A stretch of 64,000 bases of DNA, taken from positions 14,007,748 through 14,071,747 of the forward strand of contig JAJEKV010000031.1 of NCBI GenBank assembly GCA_021234155.1, written 5' to 3'. The number at the start of each line of letters is the position of its first letter. Position 1 is the first letter of the stretch. Source of the DNA: Isoetes taiwanensis (Eukaryota; Streptophyta; Lycopodiopsida; Isoetales; Isoetaceae). Position numbers and translations under genes: made by a program. Positions 35,012-46,666 of this stretch are shown here, in pieces. The notes beneath the pieces are model-generated. The model was not told where the DNA came from and searched no databases. It was given only the letters and a program-made list of their open reading frames with translations.

Positions 35012-36990
35012 TGTCCACTGGAGACTCCAAGTCTAACTGATTAAACTTTCCTCCCAATCTCATTTTAGACCTCTTTATTCCGTCTATGACAACCTCAGAT
35101 CCAGCTTCCCAATCTATAGGCTTGATTTCCCGAACTACAACTTTGTGACTCTTGAATCCATTGTATTATATCTGAACGACGCTCAGACGGAATATTTTGG
35201 TAATCCAAAGGTGCTCCATAAAGAGAGAATAATATGCTTGTTGATTATTCTCCTGCAATTGACAATATGTTAATTTCTATCACAAAATGATCAGCAGAAT
35301 GCCACTGCAATCTTATCTTACATTATCCCTGATTTTTGACATCTCATCTGCAGTCTGCCCTAAGATTTGTTCTCCTTCATTATTGAAGATAGTAACTACA
35401 GTTTCTCCTGTTGCATCTCCCAACGTTGCATGGAATATATACCTGATCATAACGATGATATTATACATCCACTTAAACCAATTGATATATGAGATCTCTC
35501 TCATCTCTTTAATGGTTGAGTAGCTGCCTCACATTTCTCGCACCAGAATGCTGATTCTCGCTTAATAACCTTCTTATTGCATGCTGCACATGCCTCATAC
35601 CACATTGGCTGGTTTGGGTCAATAAATGTTATGCACGTGCGGACATTGAAGTACTCAATCTTCACAAGAAGCAGGCAAGAGTAAGGGACTGCAATAAGCA
35701 ACAAATCAACATACCTCATGCTAACAACCTACCTGCCCATCTCCAACAGAAGGTTGCAGTATCTCTGATACAAATGCATGATCATGCAATGTAGCTGCCA
35801 GCGTCACCGTACACCTCTGTCCCTCTTGCTCATACCTTTAGTCTGATTGAATTAGTATGCTACAACATTTAAAGGGAAATCACGTAACCCTTACCATGTG
35901 CTAGCGCAGTAGCACGAACAGTATTTGGGTTTATTTCCATCGTTGTTTCATTTGTTGTTGACAAAGAGACACCTATGCAGGACATATGTAATCATCAGTC
36001 TGAATCAGCAATTTAATTCAATGGATGCTATTATAACCTCGAAATTTGCTAGCTCGAACACGAGTCAGTATTACTATTGGGATGTCACACAACATCTGCG
36101 TCAGCCTCTCTCCTTCATTCACAGCAAGGTCTCCCCATAGGCTCACGTTTACACTTTTTCCACTGGAACATGTTTTCTTTGTTAGAAAGCATCCACATCT
36201 TGTCTTTTGTTCATAAAATACCTTTCATCAATGAGGCTGATGGTACGTTTTGGAACATCTTGCTTATCATATTTCCTACGAACAGTATCTGATGCAAAAA
36301 GAGTTTATGTACCAAGCATCACTTTCCCATCAAGATACTTATGCAATTCATCTATTTTTGTTAACTTCTGCTCCATTGAGTCTGCCACCCCCGCACTCCC
36401 ATCACCGTCAGTGACAACCTCAACTATTGATCGTACATCAAGCGTTATCTGATAGTCATGGTTTACGGTTGTGTATCGTTTGTTCGTAGGCCGAACAACT
36501 CCTTTAGAGATGTAGTACACGTACATGTCGACGAAGAAGTTCAACGACTACCTCTATTCATGACGTAATCCCCCGTTTATGCATGAACCTATAACTTACC
36601 TTCATCAACTCAAGTCTGCTGTAGAACTTGTCAGCTGCCTCGTCAAACATTGTTGCCTGAATTTCTGTTCCCTGTATACATTAAGATGACTGTGTAAGTA
36701 TACACAAACCATAGGAAATAATAATCCAATCAAGTGAAGTTTGCATACATCCTTGTCTCTTAGCTCCACATTAAACAATTTCCCCTTGTCTGGTCTTCGT
36801 CTATTTTCAAACTCTCGTAGAGGTCCTTTCCACATTACCTTTACTTTAATTGTCCAATTTGCTTGGTAAGGATTTAGTTGGACCAATGGACAAATTGTTC
36901 TCCCACTTCCTATGTTCTCAGCCTCATTTGTACTGCAACATTTCTTCAAAATAAACATCTTTACATATACGTTAGAGGAGATCAAATCAA
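35012..36990 (-). pseudogene. RPA1-like single-strand DNA-binding protein of the Helitron
   Basis: Minus-strand exons read in order as an RPA70-type protein: LNPYQANWTIKVKVMWKG then PDKGKLFNVELRDKD (OB fold A; donor GT near 36745), GTEIQATMFDEAADKFYSRL (about 36675-36604), VYYISKGVVRPTNKRYTTV then YQITLDVRSIVEVV (36544-36305), the C4 zinc module ACAACNKKV...WCEKCE (35719-35510), IFHATLGDATGETVVTIFNN then EQILGQTADEM (35504-35313), and a C-terminal piece SHKVVVREIKPIDWEAGSE (about 35150-35010). Exon borders have GT/AG signals. An in-frame TAA sits in the last part (about 35165), so this copy is probably inactive. Plant Helitrons typically carry RPA1-like genes downstream of Rep/helicase, as here; in transposition the protein would coat displaced single-stranded DNA. 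Confidence 0.8.
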
Positions 36991-37133
36991 TGGATACCTC
37001 ATCATGATGCACATACGAACAGGTCAACCACCAGAATTACCTAGCTGTTGTGAACGCAAGAAACACACTTTTTCAAAACACAATTAAAATTATCATCACT
37101 CCATCACAAAGAATGGGCAAAAAAGTTTACCAA

Positions 37134-40100
37134 CTATTCAAGGGGTTCTCTAAAGACAACATTCCTAGTCGTTACAGACGGCGATGCCTCATTCTGTAAG
37201 ATTAGTGCATCTTCTCTAGTTTGTATTCTTGTCAATGCCATGTACAATTGCCCATGGGCAAACACATTTGTTCGCAAATCCAAGACTATCTTATCTAGTG
37301 TTAGGCTAAGACAACTGTGGAATGTCGTTGAGTATGCTAGCTTAAGTGGCAGCTGGCGCCTATGTATTGTAAAAGGGCAGCGTGCTGGCTGATGGAAGAA
37401 ATCTGCCCGAAAAATCGCATGTATGTTTTCTGAGCTCGTGTTGTCATGTCCAAGAAGCCGGACAGTCACAAATTTGTTGTGCATTTCGTGTATGACAACT
37501 CTAGTGTTCTTCACAAGCCCCTTACTCGCATCCAACAATCTCATAATTTGACACACAGCTCCTACTTTAAGACAAAGAGTGTGCTTTGGCAAAGTCGGGT
37601 GATCATAGTCGTGAATAAACTCATTTTCAGCAAGAGCGCTTGTGTGAATCACCTGGTCATTTTTAGTTATAGAATCTTGAGAGTAATATCTCTTTTCCAG
37701 ACCTGGCATACGATCAAGAATAGTTATGTTGAACTCATCCACATGCACATTTAATGGAGATAAAAATGCTCTCCTTTCACACAAGGTTGGTCTACAAATA
37801 ATATCTGCTGGGTATAAGAATTTTCGTGCCTCTTCCACAGATATTGTTGTGCAGAACAAATCAAATGTCTCTATATTTGACTGCCAATTCTCAACTATGG
37901 ACAATACTAATGTTACTAATTCTGGGTCCGCAGCATTTCTAACTGATTCATCTAGCGTGTGAACAATGAATGCTCTCCAAGTCTCAGATGATTTAATAGA
38001 AGCAGCTATTGTTGCACTTCTCCCTGCACCTGGTACTATGGGTGGGTGCTATTTGCCTAAAGTCGCCTGCAGCCAAAAAACATTTTCCTCCAAATGGAGC
38101 ATCATTTCTACACAATTCCTGTAGAAGCACACTCACTGATTCAATCGTAGCTCTATTTGCCATTGCAAATTCATCCCAAATGATTAAATGGCATTCAATC
38201 AACAAGCTCGCTTTCTCAGACGTGGCCTCAATAGTCGAGTGCACAGCAACACTATTTTCAGTTACAGTATTTGAAACAATGCGTGCGCTGTTTTCCCTCC
38301 TGGATATAACAGCCCAGTCAATGCAGTTGTTGCACAAGGCAAAACAATCAACCTGGAGCCTCTGATTAACAAACATATAGCATTGAGTAGAAAAGTCTTA
38401 CCTGTACCAGCTTTCCCATCAATAAACACAAGTCTTCTTATCCCTATCTCATGCACCATGTTCTCAACATAATCATACGCTCGTCCTTGGTTGATGTTCA
38501 TCTTATCACGCATCTTTCTCGACTCTTCTATGTAAGATCCATGGTGAGGAAACTTCGATAGCTCTTGCAGCACTAGCTGTGACCGAATGTAGATTTCAGG
38601 CAACCCAAAGGCAGTAACACTAGAGCCATGCTGCACAAGCACATTTTCAATGCACAAAAGAGCCTGTTGCTCTACAAGCAAAGTGCCTGCCTCTGAAACA
38701 TCATGGAAGTCCCTTATCAACTCATCATGGAAATTCGTCCACAACTCACTCGCCGGAGCACCATCAAGGATCAAACGCGCAAAAAGGAAACGGAGCTGCG
38801 ACAGCGTTTGCAACGCCGACACTGCCTCCTGCATTGTCACAACCGGCTCTGATCTATCATGCAACAAACCCATAATAGTTACGACTTCCTGATAGGTATC
38901 ACAGGTAGTCCCATTATAATTCTTTAAGTCTTCCCAGCAGCAACTGTCGCAAATAGAATAGCTCCCCCTCACGTGGCATGACCAACCTTATTCTGCAAAT
39001 AAGGCTTCCCCTACTTCTCTTGCAAACTACGTTCCTAGGAAGCTGTGGCCTGGGCAGTTCAAGGTGGTCGCCCTCAGTATACATTCCATCTCTACAGGGC
39101 ACAAATGTGTACTGTTCATAGCACTCAAGATAAGTTAGCTGCGAAAATTCTATAGCAGGAAGCCTCAAGAAGTAACGATCAAGCAACGAAGCGCTGTTGG
39201 GCCTCCTATATGACCTACTCGTTCTTTGCTGATGATGAAGTGGAAGACACTTAACAGTAGGATACTTTTTTGTCACATGAAACTTTAGTATTTGCCATGC
39301 TGCCTCAGTTGAGGATAGATACCTTGCACTTTGGTAATCACGTTTCTCATCATCAGATTCTCGTTGACGATCAATTCGATACTCCACCTTGTCAAATCCT
39401 TTATAAATGTAGCTGTATAGATACATGAAGATATGAATAGTGGAAGCAACGTCAATATTGATATGACAATCAAACTGCTTTAACAGGAAAGGTGAGTATG
39501 ACACAACATATCTATCTTCAACTTTCCTTCTTCGATATTGCACATAACCCTTCGAGTCCCATCCTTGTTGTAGTCAAATCTCGAGGATAACCCCAACAAC
39601 ACGCCCCATCCTTACAGCATCGTTCAGAGTGATTGTGCACCATGTACCTTCGTACTTTTTGAGCCAGCGCCTCATCATTTTCTGGAATCTCAGCAGATAT
39701 TAGCAAGTCAATCACCTCAAATGGAATGTCATGTTCTGTTTTAAGTACAATGTGGCCATGGGGCAGCCCACGTTTCTGGAATTCTATAACATGGATCATG
39801 TACGCAAGCGGGGCAACATAAGAACGCAGGAAATCCTTCAAAGATTGGAAACGAACATGGAATGACCTGACAACAATTATTGGGACATATGCAGCAGTTT
39901 GCCCAACGCGCAACATTGCCTTGATCCCTGGCCAATCCAGATTCGTAGTCATTGTAATGAACAGGCTAGGAGGCCCCTTCACTCTTGCAAGAGCAAGCGC
40001 ATCTGCAATCTGGACAGAGCACCATTGTCTAGAACCAATGAAAGACGAAGGGAGCGACTGTCGCAGATATTGACCACCCTGGTTCTCAACAAAATCATCA

Positions 40101-41853
40101 TCCTCGTCAAGATTTGAATGATCAACCACAGACCTCTGATAGCCATTGGTTCCCAAGAAATTCAGCCTTTCTTCTTCGACCCGAGTACATATCCACAAGG
40201 TATTCACAAATCAGACGTGAAAGGGATAAGTTCATATTATAATGAGTGTTATAGTGAAGGATTGAAAGAATACAGTGCAGAATCTTACCACATAATTTTT
40301 CACAGTTCAAGACAAAGATATACATGAAGGAGATCACTGGCTATTGAAGAATTACAAGGTGAAACCTAGACAAACATGTATGTCTATGGAAAGGGGTTAA
40401 GTACAAACCTTAGTTCAAGGGTTAACCTATGGAGAAGAATATTGTTTTAATGATTAACTTATGATCAAGGTTTAAAGATTTATATATTAGTTCGTAAACC
40501 TAAGGTTCAATGGTCACGAAAGCAGACATAAATATCGGTCAAATGATCTGATGCCATGTTTGGCATTCAAACATGGAATGGAGCGAAATCGACGTAAATC
40601 GGTAATTGGTGCCTGCCTATATAAGAAAAAGAGGAACAAGATCCGGATGAGTTGAGCAGTGTATTTTACAGATGGATTCATTTTAATATGAATGCCTGGG
40701 TTATCAAGTATGAATGAAAAAGTTCCTTTAGTTTAACAATTGAAAATCTCATTTACATTGTCTTATTATTTGACTTTGCCTTATTGTAATTCATTGATCT
40801 TATCTAAGGGAACTTAGCAAGATAATTTTTAAGTGGCTAGACATTTATCTCATTAGATCCTAACAAGACGCCCTAACTAAAGGAACCGCACCTCATGGAG
40901 CAAGCATGACCTATACCAATCAACCTGTGACATGTGCTGGTCATTACCAGGGAACCACCCCGCTGTGCCAGCTGGAAATATAAGCGGATACTGCAAGGGT
41001 TCATATTGCGGATCCAGTTGAAAACTGGATCCTGGTGAAGCCAAAAAACCGTTGTCCTTGGATTAATTGTGACTGAGTTGGTTGCATGCACTATGGCAGC
41101 AACTTCATCACTCGCAACTGCCCCATTCAATGTCATGAACACGGATTCCAAGCACATTTGCTTTACTCGCCTTATCGTGTGACAGTAAGGATTAATAGCC
41201 TCTAGAGTCGCTGCTATTTGCATCACCCAAGCAACAGGCAATAACTTGCTCTCTGCAACCCGCTCCCTCTCACTACTGTCATGAATATACCAATGCAACG
41301 GCTGGCCGAGTTTTGATGTAGGATGTATTTTGTGGTATGTCCTACCCATCAAAGCAACTGAGGATGGCATTCCTAACTGCACAAACTCTCCACCAGCAAC
41401 GCCAAGCCCAGTGAAGGCAAACAGATGGTTTAATGCACGACTTTTCGCATTAAATCCTGCTTGCTCATCAACATTCCTCAGCGAAGCAGGCAATTCAGGT
41501 AGCTTTACTAGGATACGCCCTCCCCGATTTCAACAAAAAGTATCACTCTCACCATGCAGTAATGCAATATGACAATGCACACAAAATCTGTTCCACATGA
41601 ATTTACTACCAGATGGAATAGGACGAGCTTGCATCCTTTGTATACGTCGTTGCCAATGTATAACCGCCATGCTTGGCACAACCACCACTTCTGGAACACT
41701 CTCCATATCTCTTGACATCTGATGCCCGCTCACACCCTCTTCCTCAGTATGCCTGCCACCCAATCCCCCCACCCGATGACCACCTGAACCCCTTCTCCGC
41801 TGCCTCAACTCATCTCTCCTCTCTTGAGACAACTCCGCATACCATCTCTGCAT
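37134..41853 (-). pseudogene. Helitron Rep/helicase (RepHel), decayed
   Basis: On the minus strand: an N-terminal frame (41853-41530); a Helitron-like N domain (41493-40873; HLFAFTGLGVAGGEFVQLG, TYHKIHPTSKLGQPLHWYIH); the Rep nuclease (40207-39518 and 39543-38914) with GPPSLFITMTTNLDWPGI, the HUH motif GLPHGHIVL, and MYLYSYIYKGFDK containing the Y-x3-Y pair; and a PIF1-type helicase (38972-37134) with Walker A DGKAGTGKTFLLN, Walker B LIIWDEF, GDFRQIAP and the terminal GQLYMALTRIQTRED. All catalytic landmarks survive, but the frame changes near 39530, 38350 and 37950, and 40208-40872 holds no coding sequence (intron or insertion). Rep nicks and joins DNA for rolling-circle transposition. The chromovirus at 41955 separates this block from its upstream flank (60696 onward). 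Confidence 0.85.
40208..40872. other. Non-coding gap inside the Helitron Rep gene
   Basis: Separates the N domain from the Rep nuclease. It is AT-rich, without ORFs or visible terminal repeats. It could be an intron or a decayed insertion. Confidence 0.4.
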
Positions 41854-41949
41854 GTACTCATTTCACCTCAAATCTTCTGAGCTCATCAACAAAGTATGTC
41901 TGACTTGGATCAATCTCTACTCTAGGCCTTGGCATTACAACCTCACTTT

Positions 41950-41954
41950 CCAGT
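41950..41954. repeat. Target site duplication CCAGT (left)
   Basis: CCAGT directly precedes the TGTTACGG end of the left LTR and recurs at 60691-60695 directly after the right LTR. This shows that the two LTRs, 18 kb apart, belong to one insertion. Confidence 0.9.
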
Positions 41955-42749
41955 TGTTACGGACCAAGGGCAAGTCGCGCTTGGGGGCCTTGGGACTGGG
42001 AGTCTGCGTTGGGAATGCCACGGGGTGGCCTGGGAACATCCCAAGCAGTTATACCGCCTAGGGGCGGCATGGGGTTTATTTTCTAATTGGCAAAGTTTCG
42101 TATGCTAATGTGACTTTTTATTAAATTATAAAGTTTCTAGCAAAAAGCCATCTAACCATTGAAATGAGGGCGTGACCTGGCATTTTCCTATTGGCTGAGG
42201 CTAATAAAAGGGAAAATTGATTCTCTCCTGATCGTGGCCTGATATAACGGCCGGATCAGCCAAAAGCATCCGGATCTAAGCTAATCCTGGTCGGATTGAG
42301 CTGCAGAAAAGGCCCACGGCCCTTTTTCGAGCTAATTATGGTCCTAATGGCCTTATAAAGTGATTTGGGAGCGCTTTTGGAGCGAGGAGTTCTTTCCTTG
42401 GAGCGAGCAGTTGAAGCATTATGTTCTTCTAAATAGCCTGATCTTCTATTGCTAATGGTTTTCACCCATTACGAATTGATTGGGAATCACTTCAGCTCGT
42501 TCTGAGCTACTTCAATATTTGGTGTTGGGTTAGAGGGGCGCTCTGTTCTGTGAGTGTTCTTGATTGCTCTTTGAGCAATACTGTTGTGGCAGTATTCAGT
42601 TCTTGTGTTAGAACTGCTGAAGTTGTGCTTCAGGCTGATCCTGGAGATCAGTAAGCAATCGTGCATGGGAGCTCAGGGAGTTCACGGTTGTGGGGAATTC
42701 TGAAAATTCTAGGTAGCGCGGTTGTACCTACTTTTGTAGGCGTTTGACA
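41955..42749 (+). repeat. 5' LTR of the chromovirus (795 bp)
   Basis: Starts TGTTACGGACC and ends GCGTTTGACA minus its first base. A probable TATA box 'ccttataaagtg' lies at 42351-42362. Paired with 59893-60690. Confidence 0.88.
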
Positions 42750-42752
42750 ATT

Positions 42753-42834
42753 TGGTATTAGAGCCTGGTTTGCATTCTTCCGTTCTGATACTCTGGTATT
42801 AGAGCCTGGTTTGCATTCTTCCGTTCTGATACTC
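42753..42834 (+). promoter_or_regulatory. Primer-binding site, duplicated in tandem (41-bp unit x2)
   Basis: TGGTATTAGAGCCTGG begins three bases after the LTR. It closely resembles the plant initiator-tRNA-Met PBS (TGGTATCAGAGC). The 41-bp segment 42753-42793 is repeated exactly at 42794-42834, so two PBS copies stand side by side. Confidence 0.8.
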
Positions 42835-42940
42835 TATGACAGCTACCTATGTTAGCTTAGCTGTGCTATAGTATAGAGTATACGGCTATGGTAATATTGT
42901 GTTTATCATCTATAACTTACCATGGTAGTGCTGCAGTAAT

Positions 42941-43350
42941 GGAACTCCGTATATCTCAAGCGGGATGTGGTTAATGTGGCCAAAAAATTTTGGGTTAATG
43001 TGGCCAAAAAATATCAGCCAGGTGGTTAATGTGGCCAAAAAAATGGTTAATGTGGCCAAAAAACCAGGCTTCAAACTGCGCGGCGGGGGCAAAAATTTCA
43101 ATCGACTGGTTCTTTCTGCTCTATGGGCAGTTTGATTCGATCTAAAGACCATGCCAATCGCTTCATCTACCTCTTTTATGCTAGATCAGTGAAGAGAGGA
43201 AGAGATTTGAAGCAAAATGGAGCCGGATCGACCAAAAAACACCAAAAAACGCCAAAAACAGTTGGTTTTTGGGCTTCAAACCGCGCTGTTCTTCATGGCT
43301 GATACAGGTGGCCACATTAACCACATCCCGCTTGAGATATACGGCGTTCC
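42941..43350. mobile_element. MULE-type MITE, 410 bp
   Basis: Terminal inverted repeats of 41 bp (42941-42981 and 43310-43350; ends GGAAC...) differ at one base (position 6, T versus G). They are flanked by a perfect 10-bp duplication CTGCAGTAAT (42931-42940 and 43351-43360). TIR length and a 9-11-bp duplication are typical of Mutator-like elements. The interior repeats the inner TIR phrase TTAATGTGGCCAAAAAA four times (42969-43063), mostly in direct orientation. No transposase is encoded, so mobilisation would need a MULE transposase in trans. Confidence 0.9.
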
Positions 43351-43676
43351 CTGCAGTAATATGCTGTCAACTCTAGTATTCCAGGATAAGTTTGCAGCCT
43401 TGTATGGAGGTCTTAGCAACTTTAACTTTGGCCTGGTGGTCATAAAGATCGTGAAAGGCATGATCTTGGAGTACCGAAGAGTAGATACTAGAAGGTATAT
43501 ACAAAAGCTTTGTGCTTATATGGTCTAGGATCATGTTTGCATGAATTTGATTCAGGAAAGTTATTTGAGATTGAGGTTTGAACGCTTCATCTGTAACTGG
43601 GCTCGTTTGGATCAATTAGTAGAGTGCTGCTAAGATGCAGCCAGCAAGCTTTCTTTGTGGCAGCAGAGTAACTGCT

Positions 43677-44036
43677 TGTTGGGGTTGTCACCACTCACCA
43701 CACCATTCACCATTCACCACACTCGTCACCACTCACCACACCATTCACCACTCACCACATTCATCATATACCGTATATAGAGTGATATACGCGCATGCAC
43801 GCGTGCAGGATATTTGCACGTATGCATTATGGAGCCATTATCACCACTGTGTTATCTGAGCAGAGCAGAGAGAAGAACAGGGAGAGAGAGACGGTGTATT
43901 GAGAGAGAGTATTTTTACTTGATCTAGCTATGGAGATGAGGATTCTTTGTGTTGTGCATTGCCTTGTTCTGATAGATTGAGCTTGTATTGTTGGGTTTTT
44001 CATCCTTCTTGCAAGGTTAGAGTTCAGGCTCTAACA
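43677..44036 (+). repeat. 5' LTR of the young gypsy element
   Basis: 360 bp. The first 110 bp are rich in 'caccactcaccacacc' iterations, followed by a purine-rich 'gcagagagaag...gagagagagac' stretch. Same length and apparent sequence as 50393-50752. Confidence 0.92.
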
Positions 44037-44226
44037 ATTTGGCGACCACGGTGCTCGACAGACCATTGATCGGCAAGAATTTCCATTAAAAAGGGAGTTG
44101 TTACCATTGGTATTGGTGATCGTCGGTAAAAAACGACACCATTGTGAAAGGAGCAATTTCTTGTGTGAAGGGGATTTTGCCGTAATTGATTTGTGGAGCA
44201 AAATTTGACAAGGGGAGCATAGTTTT

Positions 44227-45324
44227 ATGCCCAAGAGAAGTAAGAAGGAGATACCACCAAGCTCTATCGTAACAAGAAGGGGACCGGTGAGTCAATCTTT
44301 GGGCTCAAAAGTGCATCAAGATTCAATTTCGTTTTCAGATTTGGGAGCAGATCTGGGGTCTAGTTCTCAGATCCAGGAGGTTTTGATTCCATTTACCGAT
44401 CTAGAAGGTAATCCAATTTCGTTTTTCAAATTGAAGGGAGATTCAATTTCGTTTTTCCAATTTCAAGAAACCCAAGAAGAGGCAGAGATGGCTGTATTAC
44501 CACCTATGGTATGGGGTTTTCAGGCAATGGGCATTCCAAAGTTTGATGATCTGGTGGATCGGGATCCTTTGAAGCATATTGTGAAGTTTGAGAGGTATTG
44601 CCAGCAATGTAAGTTACCGGCTGGTGATTATTTGCTTTGGTTTCATAGTTCTTTGCAAGATTCAGTGGAGGAATGGGCACAAATTCAGCCAGATACCATG
44701 ACATATCAGGAATTAAAGGAAGCTTTCATTGCTAATTATCAAGAAGTCCATGGTAAGGATAAGACTATGGAAAGGTGGACCAATTTCACACAAAAGGAAG
44801 ATGAATCAATTAGAGAGTATAATCAGAGGTATATTGCGGTTCTCAAAGCCGTAGTTCATTGGAAGATTGCAAGGAGTGATGAAATGGATATTCAATGGTA
44901 TGTGAAGGGGCTGAAACGAGCTATTGCTCATAAGGTGAAGGCTAAACAGCCTACAACATTATTAGAGGCACAAAAGTATGCTCTCAAGGCTGAAGATAAG
45001 CTAGGATACATTCATGAAGTTGCTGCTCCAGAGCATAAAACAGAGGATATTGCAGCCAAGATTTCTAAGCTCACAATTGGTGAGAAGCCAAGGGAGGTGC
45101 AGTTTATTACTTGTGAGTATTGTGGGTCTATTGGACATTCTGATACTACATGTAGATTGTTGAAATTCTGCTCAAGATGCCAAATCAAGGGCCATAATGA
45201 TCAAGAATGTAGGGAGAAGAGATTCTTTGAGAGGGCCAATCCGGTATTTGCTGTTATGCAACAAGCACCACCTATTCCTATTCAACCAATGCAAAAAGAC
45301 CTATCATACCACAAGTTCCAATGA
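44227..45324 (+). CDS. gag polyprotein part (capsid and two zinc knuckles)
   Basis: 365 codons from ATGCCCAAGAG. Residues 1-85 are Ser/Lys-rich with repeated 'GSSSQIQE/SISFFQ'-like segments. About 95-260 is a Retrotrans_gag capsid (WGFQAMGIPKFDDLVDRDPL, EEWAQIQPDTMTYQELKEAF, KDKTMERWTNFTQKEDES, IREYNQRY). About 296-335 carries two CCHC knuckles (CEYCGSIGHSDTTC and CSRCQIKGHNDQEC). A third (CKLCDKFKHDETTC) is in the next frame at 45420. The frame is lost at the A-run at 45293-45297. Packages element RNA. Confidence 0.85.
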   Translation: MPKRSKKEIPPSSIVTRRGPVSQSLGSKVHQDSISFSDLGADLGSSSQIQEVLIPFTDLEGNPISFFKLKGDSISFFQFQETQEEAEMAVLPPMVWGFQAMGIPKFDDLVDRDPLKHIVKFERYCQQCKLPAGDYLLWFHSSLQDSVEEWAQIQPDTMTYQELKEAFIANYQEVHGKDKTMERWTNFTQKEDESIREYNQRYIAVLKAVVHWKIARSDEMDIQWYVKGLKRAIAHKVKAKQPTTLLEAQKYALKAEDKLGYIHEVAAPEHKTEDIAAKISKLTIGEKPREVQFITCEYCGSIGHSDTTCRLLKFCSRCQIKGHNDQECREKRFFERANPVFAVMQQAPPIPIQPMQKDLSYHKFQ

Positions 45325-46666
45325 TGCCACAAGCTCCAATTGCCCAACAAGTTCCAATGGGTTCCACACCAATGGTGCAGCCAAAACAGGGATGGTATCC
45401 AAGTAAGGCTCATTTATATTGCAAGCTATGTGATAAATTCAAGCATGATGAGACTACTTGTTGGAAAATCCATGGGAAACCGAAATGGGCAACCAACAAG
45501 TATCCACCAAAGCAAAAAGTATTTGAATCAAGACTCTTTCTAATAATGATGTTCGCATTCAAGATGCAAAGTACATTGATAATCCTCAAGTTAAGGCTCT
45601 TATTGAGGAGCTTAAGAAGCAAGAGAAGGCAAAATCAGTAGTAAATTGTGGATTTGTTGAGGTAGACAGTAACCCATTTCAGCAAGAAGAAGAGATTGGA
45701 GAAGTAAATGCGGTTACAAGATCACAAAAGGTGGTGCAAGAACCAAGAGTAGTGTCAATTGCGGAGAAGACTAAGACCTCTTTTCCAAAGGCTTTGAAGG
45801 AACAAGCTTTGAAGGTGTCAGCACCTAAGAAGGTGCAATTCAATGTGCTGCCCACAGAACAGTTTCAGTCTATAGAAGAAAATCAGCCCATAGTGATGTC
45901 TCCTATGGTGGATGAGGAAAGTCAAAATGAAGATGATGTGATCAGCCAAGTTTTGGCCACTAAAGTTACACTTACTCTGGAGCAATTGATGCATTATTCT
46001 CCAAATTTGTTGCAAGAGTTAGGGGGAAGAACAAAATCAGAAATTTCAGTCCAACAAATCATATCAAATGATACCGACAAGAGGCGAATGGAGCCACCAG
46101 CCCGCAATCCAAGGATCCCGGCCATTTCTTTGTGATGTGAGTATTAATGGATATCTAATCAAAGAGGCCAACATAGATACCGGCAAGGAGTGAATGTAAT
46201 GCCTTACCACATAATGCTTCAAGTTGGATTGAAAATGATGGAACCGACAACTATGATGCTCAAAGCATTCAATCAAATGAAGGTGCATCCTATGGGAGTC
46301 ATAAGAAATGTTTTATGCAAGGTTTATGAGGTGGAAGCAATCTTGGATTTCATGGTTTTGAAATTTCCAGAGAGTGTGCATGCTGAAACTTATACTTTGT
46401 TGCTGAGTCGTACATGGTTAGATGCCGTACAAGCTGAGACTTCATGGAGGAAGCGTGAAATGAATATCTTTCAAGGGGAATACAAGGTTACTATAGATCA
46501 TCCTCTGAAATCAGCAAAAGGTACCTTTCTTTGCAATCCTTCTTTGAGCAGCCCGCAGTTAGAAATCAGCCAAGAGAATGCTATGGTGTCAGGGCAGCAA
46601 GGTCTTAGTTGTTTCATGTCTTGGAAGTGGGTGACAAGGAAGATAAGACTTTGTACAAGTGGTTAA
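45321..46666 (+). pseudogene. gag end and retropepsin-like protease, frame-broken
   Basis: Three frames (45321-45641, 45731-46135, 46190-46666) continue the polyprotein. The first holds the third zinc knuckle. The second is a Lys/Glu-rich linker. The protease begins at about 46125 with a CDVSINGY-like strand and the active-site triplet D-T-G (about 46168), immediately followed by a frame break at 46175-46190. It resumes as NVMPYHIMLQVGLKMM and MKVHPMGVIRNVL, matching the minus-strand gypsy element. Stops and slips prevent a full product. Confidence 0.7.

Noticed and set aside
31853-41853. One Helitron spanning RepHel to the CTAG at 31853
   Set aside because: The hairpin lies left of CTAG on the plus strand, so the terminus belongs to a plus-oriented element; RepHel is on the minus strand.
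41530-42061. Plus-strand ORFs over the Helitron N-terminus
   Set aside because: Antisense shadows of the minus-strand RepHel frame.
42241-42310. tRNA or other structured RNA in the chromovirus LTR
   Set aside because: Local inverted repeats exist ('gatccgg/ccggatc', 'ggcccacggcc'), but there is no tRNA fold; no RNA gene was recognised anywhere in the window.
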